The translations under genes were made by a program, and so were the position numbers. Below are positions 10,430-20,340 of a DNA stretch of 64,000 nucleotides, piece after piece. Numbering within the stretch: position 1 is the first letter of the stretch; each line of letters begins with the position of its first letter. The notes under the pieces are model-generated. The model saw nothing but the letters and a program-made list of their open reading frames with translations, was not told the DNA's origin and searched no databases. Source of the DNA: Hetaerina americana (Eukaryota > Arthropoda > Insecta > Odonata > Calopterygidae); the NCBI GenBank assembly GCA_022747635.1, contig JAKTNV010000196.1, forward strand, positions 310,001 through 374,000, read 5' to 3'.

Positions 10430-10747
10430 GGGATCGAGATGGTGCAGGGGCTAACATACTGGCTTCCCACCCTGAGGGCGCGGGTTCAAATGCCGGCGGT
10501 GTTGAATACTCGTATTTTTCAGAGGTATCTCGATCCCTACTTGAGGTGCTTTGTGGAGGGCACTTGGAGTGAGTACGCCGTCCGTCGGATGGGACGTTAA
10601 GCTGCGGACCCCTTGGCGCCTTTCGTAAAGAGCAGGCTAATGCCGACGCCGGGTTTCTCTCCACCCTTCATCCTTTCCTGTCCATCCCCTATGGCGCAAA
10701 TGACCTTAGCTGTCGGTCGCCTCCCCTAAAAACTACTACCACTAATG
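10430..10747 (+). repeat. tRNA-derived SINE, unit 1 only, with 11-bp target duplication
   Basis: The insert is flanked by CCAGTCTGAAG at 10419-10429 and 10748-10758. Its 5' part carries a plausible A box (TGGTGCAGGGGCTAACA) and a B box (GCGGGTTCAAATGCC) spaced as in a tRNA. The body includes GCCGTCCGTCGGATGGGACG, a motif common in arthropod tRNA SINEs, and the end is (CTA/CCA)-rich. The matching place in unit 3, near 53716-53728, has one copy of the target and no insert. Pol III transcription and mobilisation by a LINE are inferred from the family. Confidence 0.85.
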
Positions 10748-10875
10748 CCAGTCTGAAGACAACAGCCGAGCCATTGAAACATCAAAACCACATATAGTGA
10801 GTGTCCTTTCTTTGTGTCCCTATGGTTTAAAAATCGACATCTGTGTTTTTACGTGTTTATATATTTATGTATATA

Positions 10876-12205
10876 CTACCTTGATCAAAAATTTCCCGGA
10901 ATTTATTCAGAAAATTTAAAATACAAGTTTATTCATCTATATCTATATTGTCCCCTTCAAAGTAATCCCCATCGACTGCAACACACTTATGCCAGCGCTT
11001 GATCCAATCCTCGAAACATTTTTTATATTCGGTTTTCGGTATGTCCATCAGTGCTTCCTGCGATTTTTCCATTACTTCCTCTCGGCTGCTAAAACGCGTT
11101 CCCCGTAATGGTTTTTTAACTCGATTGAACAGAAAGAAGTCACAGGGAGCCAAATCAGGTGAATTCGGTGGCTGTTGGATGGTATTTGTTGCATTTTTCG
11201 TCAAAAAATTACGAATAATGATAGCACTGTGCGACGGTGCGTTATCATGGTGCAAAATCCACGAGTTTTCTGCCCACATTTCTGGTCTCTTTCGGCGAAT
11301 TGCCTCACGCAAACGTCTCATAACGCCCAAATAATACTCTTTGTTTACTGTCTGGCCTTCTGGCAAAAATTCATGATGCACTACACCGTTGTAATCCATG
11401 AAAACCGTCAGCATTGCCTTCTTTTTTGACTGAAAACGACGTGGTTTTTTTGGTCTCGGCTCATTTGGTGAACGCCATTCACTTGCCTGATGTCTGGATT
11501 GCGTGTCGTACTCATAAACCCACGTCTCGTCTCCAGTAATGATCCTTTTGATGAATGTGGGATCGGATTCAGCCTCGCAAATCATGTCTTTTGCGACGTC
11601 AACACGGTCTCTTTTTTGCATGAAATTGAGGTCTTTTGGAACCAACTTTGCTGCTACACGACGGAAACCCAAATCATTAACCATAATGTCTTGGGCGGAT
11701 CCATAGGCAATGTTCAAGTCCTCCGCTATTTCTCTGATGGTTAATTTGCGGTTATTGACCAACATTTCTTTTACTTTATCAATTTTTTCACCGACTTTCG
11801 ATGTCGATGGTCTGCCACTGCGTTCATCATCTTCGATTGACTCATGACCACTTCTGAACCGCTCGTGCCACTGGTAAACGACCGTTTTTTTTAGAGAATC
11901 GTTGCCGAAACACTTTTCCAACATTTCCAACGTCCGTGCGCCACTAAATCCGTTTTTTACGCATAATTTAATACAAGTTCGTTGTTGCAAATTTAAATCC
12001 ATTTCTGCAATTGTAAAAAATCGCCAACACACACAGAGATAGATGTACTCTTGGCTACGTAACTTTTGCAAATGTCAAGTTATGACACTAAGATTTAAAG
12101 GGAATATCAACAACAGATGTACCAATTTAACAAAAAAACAGAACTCAAATCGGAACGATGGGAGCGCCACACGGTGGTTATTCCGGGAACTTTTGAATCA
12201 AGGTA

Positions 12206-12206
<1 letters not shown>
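10876..12206 (-). mobile_element. Mariner-1 DNA transposon, complete (unit 1 only)
   Basis: A 1331-bp element is bounded by TA dinucleotides at 10874-10875 and 12207-12208. The terminal inverted repeats begin CTACCTTGAT on each side and continue with CAAAA(A/G)TTTCCCGGAAT-like sequence, with a few mismatches. It holds one transposase ORF on the minus strand. The equivalent position in unit 3 (near 53830-53870) has only TA-rich sequence, so it inserted after the duplication or was lost cleanly. Insertion into a TA run agrees with the TA target preference of mariner. Confidence 0.88.
10929..12002 (-). CDS. Mariner transposase, apparently full-length
   Basis: From ATG 12002 (MDLNLQQRT) the frame encodes 357 aa, close to the usual 345-360 for mariner. 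The N-terminal half has the paired helix-turn-helix region (IKLCVKNGFSGARTLEML at 11-28) and YQWHERFRSG near 43-52. The catalytic triad is visible: D158 in TGDETWVYEYD, D253 in HHDNAPSH and D288 in SPDLAPCDFFLF. The D253-D288 spacing gives the D,D34D signature. An extra 23 codons open upstream (to 12071) have no family counterpart, so the inner ATG is preferred. No stop or frameshift interrupts it. It would bind the terminal repeats and cut and paste the element at TA sites. Activity is not proven: single missense changes cannot be excluded. Confidence 0.9.
   Translation of the reverse strand: MDLNLQQRTCIKLCVKNGFSGARTLEMLEKCFGNDSLKKTVVYQWHERFRSGHESIEDDERSGRPSTSKVGEKIDKVKEMLVNNRKLTIREIAEDLNIAYGSAQDIMVNDLGFRRVAAKLVPKDLNFMQKRDRVDVAKDMICEAESDPTFIKRIITGDETWVYEYDTQSRHQASEWRSPNEPRPKKPRRFQSKKKAMLTVFMDYNGVVHHEFLPEGQTVNKEYYLGVMRRLREAIRRKRPEMWAENSWILHHDNAPSHSAIIIRNFLTKNATNTIQQPPNSPDLAPCDFFLFNRVKKPLRGTRFSSREEVMEKSQEALMDIPKTEYKKCFEDWIKRWHKCVAVDGDYFEGDNIDIDE

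Positions 12207-12296
<90 letters not shown>
12207..12296. repeat. (TA)n microsatellite, about 90 bp
   Basis: An almost pure TA run adjoins the mariner-1 right end and the RTE-2 3' tail (ATT repeats at 12299-12315). In unit 3 the same place has a shorter, imperfect TA stretch near 53830-53870. The run therefore expanded or contracted after duplication. Confidence 0.95.
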
Positions 12297-12299
<3 letters not shown>

Positions 12300-12302
<3 letters not shown>

Positions 12303-15300
12303 TTATTATTATTAGGTAATCTACCCGTTAAGGTAGGTTTTTGGATGGACACAGCTACTAAATTAAACTTTTTGTGTCACATAAAAAAACACAAAATCCA
12401 GTATCCCACTCGAAATCAGGTCCCTCTTCATCTCTGAGTGCTCTCTGCCTCCCTTCATCCCGTCCAACTTCCCTATCCTGCTCCTTCCCTTTCCTCGTTT
12501 GTCTAACATTCTCCCCTCTATCACAGTCCTCAACATCCTACTGCCGGTCAATACCCCCTTCACCCTTTTTTCCTGCCTCTGTAGGATTGTTCCAAACAAG
12601 CCCCTCTCCACGCCCACCATACCAAGTACTTCCTCATTTGTTTTCTTCTCTGTCCATTCATCGTCTCCATTCTTCTCCACACCCACATTTCAAAAGCCTC
12701 CAGTCTACGTCTATCCTCCTGCTTCAATGACCACATTTCCACACCTTATATAACTATGCACCATATCAAAAGTTTCACGAGTCTTTTTTTAATATCCTTA
12801 CTCAACATCCCATTCATCAAGTCTCTCCTCCTTATGAAAGCCTCTGTGCCTAGCATAATTCTTCTTCTTACGTCCCTACTACTTTGAACGTGTTGGTCCA
12901 AAACATTACCCAGGTATGTAAACTTTCTATCTGCTCTGGTTTTTGCCCTCCTATTTTAATGTTTAGCTTAGCATTTTTCTTTCTAGACAATCGCATAACC
13001 TTTGTTTTATTAATATTGATTCTCATCCCATACCTGTCGCACTGATTTTCCAAATCACTAAGCAATGCTTGCAACCCCTTGGCTAACTGACAAACTAAAG
13101 CTTAGTCATCAGCAAACCTAACTGATTTTATGAATTCCCCACCCACCTTCATTCATACCTCCAGTTCTTCCCATGGCTATTTGATCATTTCCTCGGCATA
13201 TAGGTTGAACAGTAACGTTGATAATGGGCAACCCTGCCTTACACCTCTTCCTTACCCTGCCCAACCGGACTCCCCAATCCCCACTCGCACCTGAGCAATC
13301 TGAGACATATACAGGTTGCGGATTAGCCTCCTTTCCCGCCAATCTATTCTGTATTTCCGGCAATAAACTCATTAGTTTTTCCCAATTTACTCTATCAAAT
13401 GCTTTTTTGAAAGCTACAAAACAGGCAAATACATCCTGGTTGAGTTTTATATTCCTCATGATTAATAATCTCATTACTGCAATGGCATTATGCGTACCTC
13501 TCCCCTTCCTAAACCCAAACTGATCCTCCCCTAAGTAATCATTTGCCCTATTCTCTATCCTTTTGTTTATGATCCTGAGAAAAACTTTAGCTGCATGGGA
13601 TATCAAACCTATCATCCTGTAGTCCTCACATGATGTTCCCTAACCTTTTTGTAATTGGAATTAAAAATGATCTCACAAAGTCTTCCGGCCAGATTCCCTC
13701 CTCATAAATACTACGGATCAGCCCATATAGCCTCTTCCTCCCACATTTTCCTAAGCCTTTTTAAAGTTCGGCGGGAATGTTATCCACCCCCACGGCCTTA
13801 TTTAGTTTCATCTCCCTTAATGCCCTTTCTATCTCATTGTCTAGTATGCCTGGACCTAAGCTATCTTCCTCTACGTCATGTTCCTCTTCTATGTCTAACA
13901 TTGTTGGTCTAAGTTCTTTATTATTACAGTTCTTCTTTATATTCCTTCCATCTTCTTGGATCTTCCCTGCGTCCAATATTACCTTACCAACCTTATCTCT
14001 AACTGCGATCGTTGATCTCCCTTTCTTACTTCCCGATAAAGAGTTAACTTTGCTGTACAGCGCACCGATTTCACCCTTCCTCTGCAGACTTTCCATATCC
14101 TCGCACTGTCTTCCACCATGCTTCTTTTGCTTTATTTGTTGCCCGCCTCAAATTATTGTTCAATTATTTGTACTTCATTTTGCCTAATTCTGTATTTACA
14201 TTCTTCTATTTTCGCCGGTCATCCATCTTTGTAATCATCTCATCCGTGATCCATGGTTTCGTAGTCCTTTTAGCGTTAACGATTCCAATAGTGTCTTTTG
14301 CAGCTTTAGACAACCCTTTCTTGATACATTCCCATTTTTCCTTGATAGTACGTAGCTTTTCATCATCCGCCATGATTTCCTCTACCACCTGTTTCAATTC
14401 CTTCATTTTCAAACCATTTAATGCTTCTACATTCCATTTTCCAACTCGCCGCCCCTGACGTATCTTTTCGAAACGGACGCTACAGTTCATAACAACTAAA
14501 TGGTCGTCTAAGTCCGCATCCGCTCCCGGGAAGCTGTGCGAATTTATCACACTGTTCCTAAACCTGTGTCTAACTAGGATATAATCTAGCTGATACCTCT
14601 CTGAGTCACCTGGCATTTTCCATGTATACCTGCGTCTTTGGTGGTGTCTAAACCAAATGTTGGTGATGACTAAGCCCTGTCTCCTGCAGAACTCAAGTGC
14701 TTTATCCCCATGTTCATTCCTCGTGCTTATACCGTAGTCCCCCACCTTATCACCATCTCTTCCTTCGGCTACCGTCGCATTCCAATCCCCCATCACTATC
14801 AAATGTTTCCCTGCAGGTTCAAACGCGATAATGTCCTCTAACTAATCGTATATCCTATCGACCTCCTCTGCCTTCTGGTTGCTCGGTTGCATGTATACCT
14901 GAATAATGACCAAGTTCGTCGGTTCTGTTTTTATCTCTACTAGTTGTATTCCATCCGTTACCTGCTCTATGTTGACTACGCTTCTCCCTACCTCTTCATT
15001 TAATACTATAGCAACCCCTCGTTGGCTCTCGTCCCCGCCGCTGTATGTTATTCTATACTTATCACTCCAATAATTCCCGCTATCTTTCCATCTCACCTCG
15101 CATATACCTAAAATATCGATATTTCCCCTTTCCATCTGTCGCTTATCATTCTCCAATATCCCTGTCCTCATCATTGTCCTAACATTCCACGTTCCTATTC
15201 TAATTAATTTGGTCTTCTTCTGCTGCGTTTTCTTTCCTGCTGCCGCCGGTTTTCTCTTGCAAGGGTTTCGTGGGATGAAGACCGCGGAAGCCTTGCCTCC

Positions 15301-15381
15301 CCCGCTGCCGGGTACGACACACGGCCGATTGGGCCAAGCCCCATAGTTGCCAGGACTGAAAATCTTTGTATAGTCCATCAT
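12300..15381 (-). pseudogene. RTE-type LINE, nearly full length but degenerate, RTE-2 (unit 1)
   Basis: The minus strand begins at 15381 with MMDYTKIFSPG. An APE-type endonuclease follows: IGTWNVRTM, ILGICEVRW, GVAIVLNEEV, then VMGDWNATVA at about 14780. The RT is at about 14100-12870, with EMKLNKAVGVDNIPAEL, IGLISHAAKVFLRIINKR, EDQFGFRKGRGTHNAI and CFVAFKKAFDRVNW (catalytic D replaced by A in FVAF; normally FVDF). The C-terminus (FEMWVWRRM, then NEEVLGMVG) ends near 12400. At least four frame changes and stops are present. The 3' tail is ATT/TA repeats, usual for RTE. Unit 3 has a copy at 53885-56705. Confidence 0.85.
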
Positions 15382-15488
15382 GTTAATCTTTGGAATGGTA
15401 ATTGAGGTAGTTCCCCGTTGCCTTTCTCAATAGTTTTTTAACGTGACACCATCTTTGCTCTTTTTTAACGTGACACTCTTGGCCATCT

Positions 15489-16235
15489 GGGTCATCCGGA
15501 AAGTAGTACCCGTTCGTGAAATAAAGACACAAAAGTAAATATTTACAAACATAAAAAATTTTATTTGAAAGAGGATACTTTAAACTACTTCTCAACATAA
15601 TCTCCAAGCAAATTAAGGCATTTGTCATAACGTGTGACAAGTTTCTGTATTCCTGCTGCATAGTCCTTCGCCGCCAGCTCATTGAGATACGCGAGGGACC
15701 CATCTTGCACAAATTTTTGCATAATGCAGATGGTGTTTAACAATTTCATGAACAATTGTTCGAGAAACATTGGGAAATTGCTCACAGATGTCATCAATTG
15801 TGACGCGCCGATCGTTCCTCACGAATTCGTCAACTGAGCTCACCAGTTGGTCTGTAATGACAGACGGTCTCCCCGAACGCTCATCGTCGTGTGTGTTCCC
15901 CCTCCCCATGTTGAAGTTGCGACACCACCGCCGAACAGACGACTCGTCCATTACATTGTCTCCATACACCTCCTTTAATTGGCGATGAATATCACATGGG
16001 CGAACGTTTCTTGCATTGAGGAATTTAATCACTGCCCTCACTTCACAACTGGCGGCGTTCTCAATTTTTTTAAACATTGTAAACAATCACAGAAACAACA
16101 CAGGCAATGCTAGCGTCACGCAACCTGGCTCAGAGAAGGCAGACAAGCCACTGAAGCTATCTTACCTCGTCCAGCGGCTACTCGCGTCGTCAGCACTTCA
16201 TGCGGCACGAACGGGTACTACTTTCCGGATGACCC
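15489..16235 (-). mobile_element. Mariner-2 deletion derivative (unit 1 only)
   Basis: A 747-bp element has perfect 30-bp terminal inverted repeats (15489-15518 and 16206-16235, starting GGGTCATCCGGAAAGTAGTA). Inside on the minus strand is a mariner N-terminus from MFKKIENAASC (about 16077), with the helix-turn-helix and the VRRWCRNFNMG and DDERSGRPS blocks. It ends at CARWVPR. The frame is then joined, out of phase, to the C-terminal tail DKCLNLLGDYVEK at 15585. All three catalytic aspartates are deleted. Mobility would need a transposase in trans. Right flank is TCGTA; left flank lacks a clear TA. Unit 3 lacks the element and has other sequence there. Confidence 0.88.
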
Positions 16236-16850
16236 TCGTATATTTCCAACAGGAATATTTTATTAGTTGGATGATATATCCGTCCTTTCTATTTTAAAAT
16301 TTCCATTTCATCCTTACTTATCGTCATTTTAGAGATAGCTTCACATACCTGTGATTATAAATATGAAAAAATAGCAGTCTTAAGTTATGTGAATATTTAT
16401 TTATAAAATGAAAATGTTAAGGGGTTAAGAACCGATTTCAATTATATTTTGCAAAAAAATTAGTCTCCATTCATGCGGTAAATAATTGATAGTAACGACC
16501 AATGAATGCATTCAATCATAAATGATTTTGACTATATCTACCGTAAGTATGCAGAAGATTAGAGCCAGGCGATTGAAATCAATTCCAAAGATGAGAAAGA
16601 TCAAAATATCAAAAAAAACTATGAACGCGACGACAAAATATGTCGCCTCACTGCTTTTATGCTATGATTTGAAAGTCGAAACGAGACAAAGAAACTGCGG
16701 GAGATGCCGCAAAAGTAACTTTTAACGGACACATCCGGCATCTCCCTCAGTTTATTTGGAATTTGTCAAGGTGTAAACAGATAAGTGTTTAAAAGTTGGC
16801 TCTTTAACCGTGTGGCTCATCCCGCACACGACTACGAATATCGTTCAAGG
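16236..16850. other. AT-rich block with an inverted repeat, no gene seen (unit 1)
   Basis: No coding potential was recognised. An inverted repeat at 16692-16709 and 16736-16753 (AAACTGCGGGAGATGCCG and its complement, one mismatch) encloses a 26-bp loop. In unit 3 (57470-57535) the arms match perfectly. The same arm sequence recurs at the end of the fold-back insert at 19706-19998, so this may be a relic of the same repeat family. Confidence 0.6.
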
Positions 16851-17130
16851 ATCGTGTTTTGTGTCGAGCGGCGGTTGACCGCCTAGTTCATCAAGAAGCG
16901 TGCGGTTTGACTCTCGACTTCTGCTGCCGGGAAGGCCGTGCTTTCGTTCTGTTTACAGGATCAAGATTGGCCTTGACTCTTGGTGTAGAGCTTAGGCTCA
17001 TTTTTATTTGCTACCAACGGTTGCGTGTAGCGGGGAGGGAGTGCGCACGAGTGTTTATTTCTTTCTTGGAGTGCTTTCGGTGCGCTCTCCCTTTTTTCGC
17101 GCTGGCGTGCTCAATTTGATTTGTTTCAAA

Positions 17131-17855
17131 ATGGTCGTACATCACGTGGACACGCTCGCCCTGCAAATTGACGATAAGGCGAAGCCCCCTGCTCCGTTGG
17201 AGGTCCACCTCCTTACACTAGAGTCACTGGGCCTCACACCGGAAGAGATTGTGGATATCTAATTTGGATATAACCGCCATTTGGTATTCCTGAAGTTGGC
17301 AACTGAAGCTACTATGAAGAGGATTCTATATTATATCCCACGAAAGCTACCGTTTCCATCCCTAACGATCCGAGGACGACGATTACCATTGACGAGACCT
17401 TCGGTAGCCTTTGTAATGTCGGGGTTCTTCGTCTTCCCGTGGAGACCCCATTGGAAGATATAACAAGTGAGCTTCAAGGTTTTGGAAAAATCCATCGCTC
17501 GTGGGAGAACAGGTGGGAGGGCGGCAAAATGGCGCGCGTGCTGACAGGTACGACAGTGGTGCGGATGACGGTGGAAAGAAATATCCCGTCGTACCTCCAC
17601 ATTGGCGGCAACCGGGCCATCATTCAATCTACGAGGGTCAGCGCCGCACCTGCGCCCGTTGCAACCAAGAAGGCCAAGGTGGAGGAAAGCCAAGGTGTCG
17701 GGAATATTCCCAGGACTCCTCTAGAGGTGGACCATGTCGATCGATCTCCTCCGATTTCTCCCGACGGAGCCCCTTCGGCAGATGACCTCCAGTCCGCTCC
17801 CGGCCCCCCCGAGGCCACCTCCTGGGTTGGGCCGGTCACCAGCTGTGCTGCCTAA
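17131..17855 (+). pseudogene. LINE3 ORF1, gag-like with CCHC knuckle (unit 1)
   Basis: ATG 17131 opens MVVHHVDTLALQIDDKAKPP and stops at 17260-17262. The protein resumes in shifted frames through about 17855. There, blocks typical of a LINE gag-like ORF1 appear: LQGFGKIHRSWENRWEGGK, VVRMTVERNIPSYLHIGG and YEGQRRTCARCNQEGQ, where the CxxCxxxG start of a zinc knuckle is seen. The expected histidine of the knuckle is a glutamine (EGQ for EGH) in both units. The GC-rich leader upstream (16851-17130) is the 5' UTR. Unit 3 carries about 215 bp more leader (57620-57830). Clade is unclear. Confidence 0.65.
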
Positions 17856-18076
17856 AAGAAGGCCCCCCGTTGAACGCTGCCGAGTAACCCGCTCTTCGTA
17901 GAGACCACGGCTGGGTCTTCTTCTTCGGACGAGGTCGAGGGGGAGGTATGCAGTGACAACTCGAGGCCTCGATCGTCGGCCCGTCGGACGAAGCGTCCCG
18001 GGATGCGGCGAAGCTGTTGTTGCCTGGGCTCGAGCGGCGACCGAAGCGACGTAAGCCAAGACCAGGACTCTGGTAA

Positions 18077-18712
18077 GTGATGTCCGGTGCCTATAGCTGT
18101 CCTCTCATTCCACCAATTAATATTATTTCGCTTAATATTGCTGGTGTTTATAGCGCTTTAAAAAGTGCAGTCCAACGTTTTCTCCGCGATCTCAGGGCTG
18201 ATGTAATCCTCCTTCAAGAGGTAAAAGAGGACATAATCTGGGATACAAACATCTTTCAGGCTTTCGGCAATTTCGCCGAAAGTCATTCTGGCACCACCAC
18301 CCTAGTCCGAAATGGCATTCCGTTCTCTCATGTTCGCCGCCACGCTTCAGACCAAAAAACGTTCGCTATCGTGAATGGTATCCATATCACGAACCTTTAC
18401 GCTCCCTCCGGTGAGCGCGCGAGGGCCGAGCGCGAAACATATTTCAATGAACTCCTTCTCCCCTACCAGTATTCTTTCTTGGGGAGGGCCATATTGGGCG
18501 GAGATTTCAACTCCATCTACCGCCGAGAGGGTAGTGCCTCGAAAAGGGATGGGGTGACATAATATCCAAGCCGGGCACTCTCACTGATTCGAGCGATTGA
18601 CGCAGTGCGTTCTTATTGCGCCGGTCCAACCCCCTTCACGCGATCAGGGCCTAACTCTCGGACGCGGATTAACTGCCTCTTCGTCTCGGGTTCCCTAAAG
18701 AATGATGTTTAG
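18077..18712 (+). pseudogene. LINE3 endonuclease domain, ORF2 5' part (unit 1)
   Basis: An APE-type endonuclease starts after ATG 18080. It shows INIISLNIAGVYSALKSAV, VILLQEVKEDI (catalytic E), HITNLYAPSGERARAERE and ILGGDFNSIYRRE (GDFN block). After a shift and stop near 18560 it continues with FTRSGPNSRTRINCLFVSGS, the terminal SRIDxxxVS-like block. Everything downstream (RT) is missing. The sequence changes to the gypsy element at about 18715. As with LINE2, a LINE has kept its 5' end and lost its 3' end. The unit 3 copy (59046-59663) has a continuous frame of 205 codons over this domain. It lacks the extra codons of the ESHSG segment. Confidence 0.75.
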
Positions 18713-18717
18713 AGAGC

Positions 18718-19691
18718 GGACACGTTCCCCTACTCGCGGAAGGATCTGGCCAGAAGTTTTCGTCCTCAGCGTCTACCCAGTTAGTGAGGGGTGCCTGAAC
18801 TTCCTCCCGGAATGGCGCCACCTCAACTACATAGCCCCTTTTTACCTTTTGTTCGCTGCTACGAATGTTACAAAGTAATATGGGGACATTGCCTTCAGGT
18901 GACACCGAAGCAATGCTCGGCAGAATAAATAAATCTCTCTCGCTTCCAATGACTCGCACTTCTTTGCCTTCAACCATCTGACTCTTTATCTTCGACAACA
19001 CAACGGATAACGACGCTACTCTAATAGATTCCTCTGATACAATTTTGCTCGATCGGCCAATCCCATTACTAGCGCCGGTCTGAGTTTCGCGAACTTTGCC
19101 ATCGCACAAGGGGACAACAAATCTATCCTCTCTTACTGGCGAAAAAACACAATCATCACCCGACTTCTTTATCCCAAACCGGGAGTCGGTGGAAACCTCG
19201 AAGACATCGCCATTAACTTCGTCCCTAGCGGTGCAGCTTGCTTGCGACGCGGGTGGCAACCTCTCTATGACTCTTTCGGCCTTCGCCACCTCTGCTAATT
19301 TCTGTGAATCCTTATTTAGAGATCCGTTATCCTTATTCCCTTCCGTCGATTCCTCCGTAGTTACTTGAAAACAAATTCCCTCCATACTGCCGTTTATTCG
19401 CGAGTTACATTTCATTATCTCTGCCGGAAAAGCACTTTGGTTTTTAGTGTCGCTTATCGTTTTTTCCTCAAGGGATGCTAAATTATACGTGGCCATTTGC
19501 GAATCATTGCCATTAATTATACCATAAATGAAAGAATCAAACGCCTTGACCTCTTCGGAAACTCCAATTTCATGGGCGCCTATGGGCTCGTTCATCTGCG
19601 ATGTTACGCAATTAGATTTAAGGTATGTCTCGTGTCCCTCACCCATTCTTATTTTCCGTTTATTGAACGATATACTTTTCCCGTAACAAAC
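18718..19691 (-). pseudogene. Gypsy-type element pol: protease-RT linker region (unit 1)
   Basis: A long minus-strand frame (from 19694) carries no catalytic domain, but the block SPEGNVPILLCNIRSSEQKV followed by KRGYVVEVAPF matches the segment between protease and RT in gypsy-like pol, usually VPVRVLNPS...LKKGTxLG. Upstream it is interrupted by the fold-back insert at 19706-19998, beyond which the protease continues. Downstream it is cut at about 18718 by the LINE3 junction, so RT, RNase H and integrase are missing. The frame is open and almost the same in unit 3 (59665-60645), differing by few residues. The reading that runs past the junction into LINE3 is not real. Confidence 0.65.
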
Positions 19692-19705
19692 CATAAAATC
19701 AAGGC

Positions 19706-19998
19706 AACAATTTCAGAGTGTTTAAATCATTCGCCTTGACTGGGATTCAAACCCAGATCCCGCAATATCCGGTTGAGTGCTTTAGCCACTTAAGCTACCG
19801 AGGCGTCCTCTTAAACTCTGAAATTTTGGGGCTTTTAAGGGAACAACAGCACTCGACCGGATATTGAGGGATCTGGGTTCGAATCCCAGTCAAGGCGAAT
19901 GATTTTTACACTCTGAAATTGTTGCATTGAAATGCACATTAGCGGATGACTCCGTTAAAAGTTACTGTTGCGGCATCTCCCGCAGTTTCTTTGGAATT
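19706..19998 (-). mobile_element. tRNA-derived fold-back insert in gypsy pol (unit 1)
   Basis: A 293-bp insert is flanked by a 14-bp direct repeat CATAAAATCAAGGC at 19692-19705 and 19999-20012. It contains two inverted arms of about 75 bp (19706-19780 and 19849-19926). Each carries a tRNA 3' half with a B box (GGGTT(T/C)GAATCCCAG). Only the left arm (minus strand) extends to a full tRNA-like cloverleaf. The outer part, 19927-19998, ends in GCGGCATCTCCCGCAGTTT, a motif also found at 16692-16753. The insert splits the pol frame right after the GLDFM end of the protease. The same insert with the same flanks is in unit 3 (60657-60949), so it is older than the duplication. Confidence 0.8.
19732..19805 (-). 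tRNA. tRNA-like sequence within the fold-back insert (unit 1)
   Basis: The minus strand folds as a tRNA: acceptor GCCTCGG/TCAAGGC with one mismatch and one wobble, D stem GCTT/AAGC with A box TAGCTTAAGTGG, and T arm CTGGG-TTTGAAT-CCCAG with a B box. The anticodon stem CTCAA/TTGCG has one mismatch. The loop CCGGATA would give GGA at 34-36, but position 33 is C instead of U and there is no long serine-type variable arm. It is therefore a tRNA-derived repeat, not a working gene. Copy at 60683-60756. Confidence 0.45.
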
Positions 19999-20012
19999 CA
20001 TAAAATCAAGGC

Positions 20013-20340
20013 CTAGAAGACCGTCATAGTTCGTTTCCCCCAAATCCACTACTAAGATGTCATGGGGATATAATTTATGATCAATCAAAAACTGCACGAA
20101 CTCTCTCCGATGATTGGCAAGGCATGACCTGACGCGCTCCTCACCAGAGAATTGTAATCAGAATTCCTTAATTGGCCAAAAGGAAATTTTTTACTATCAA
20201 TGATGGTAACGGCTGCTCTCGTTTTCACTAGAAAATTGTTATCTTTCCTAAAATTATTAACTACTATTGTCCATCCTGCTTCTTGAGTTACCACTAGAAT
20301 TAAATCTGTCCCCACCTCCCAGCCGGGAGATCGGCGTTTC
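20013..20340 (-). pseudogene. Gypsy-type retropepsin, active site lost (unit 1)
   Basis: The minus strand shows GWTIVVNNFRKDNNFLVKTR followed by AAVTIID, then a frameshift, and ends with LYPHDILVVDLGETNYDGLLG, the flap and C-terminal ILGxDF block. The active site, LVDTGAAVTII in the family, reads LVKTRAAVTI (codons at 20217-20225). In unit 3 it is LVETR (61168-61176). Both the catalytic Asp and the Gly are thus replaced. In a working element this protease would mature the gag-pol product. Zinc-knuckle gag lies upstream and the fold-back insert directly downstream. Confidence 0.7.

Noticed and set aside
12043..12352. Open frames with long YIYIYI runs on both strands
   Set aside because: They are translations of the (TA)n microsatellite and its flanks, not proteins.
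13218..13523. 101-codon plus-strand ORF
   Set aside because: It is antisense to the RTE-2 RT, where QFGFRKGRGTHNAI and AFDRVNW are read on the minus strand.
18669..19694. 341-codon minus-strand ORF as a novel host gene
   Set aside because: It continues the gypsy protease across the fold-back insert (the flanking 14-bp repeat covers the join) and has the protease-RT linker block. Its last codons run into LINE3 and are not real.
19732..19805. Functional tRNA-Ser (anticodon GGA) gene
   Set aside because: U33 is replaced by C, the long serine variable arm is absent, the stems have mismatches and it lies inside a transposed fold-back repeat.
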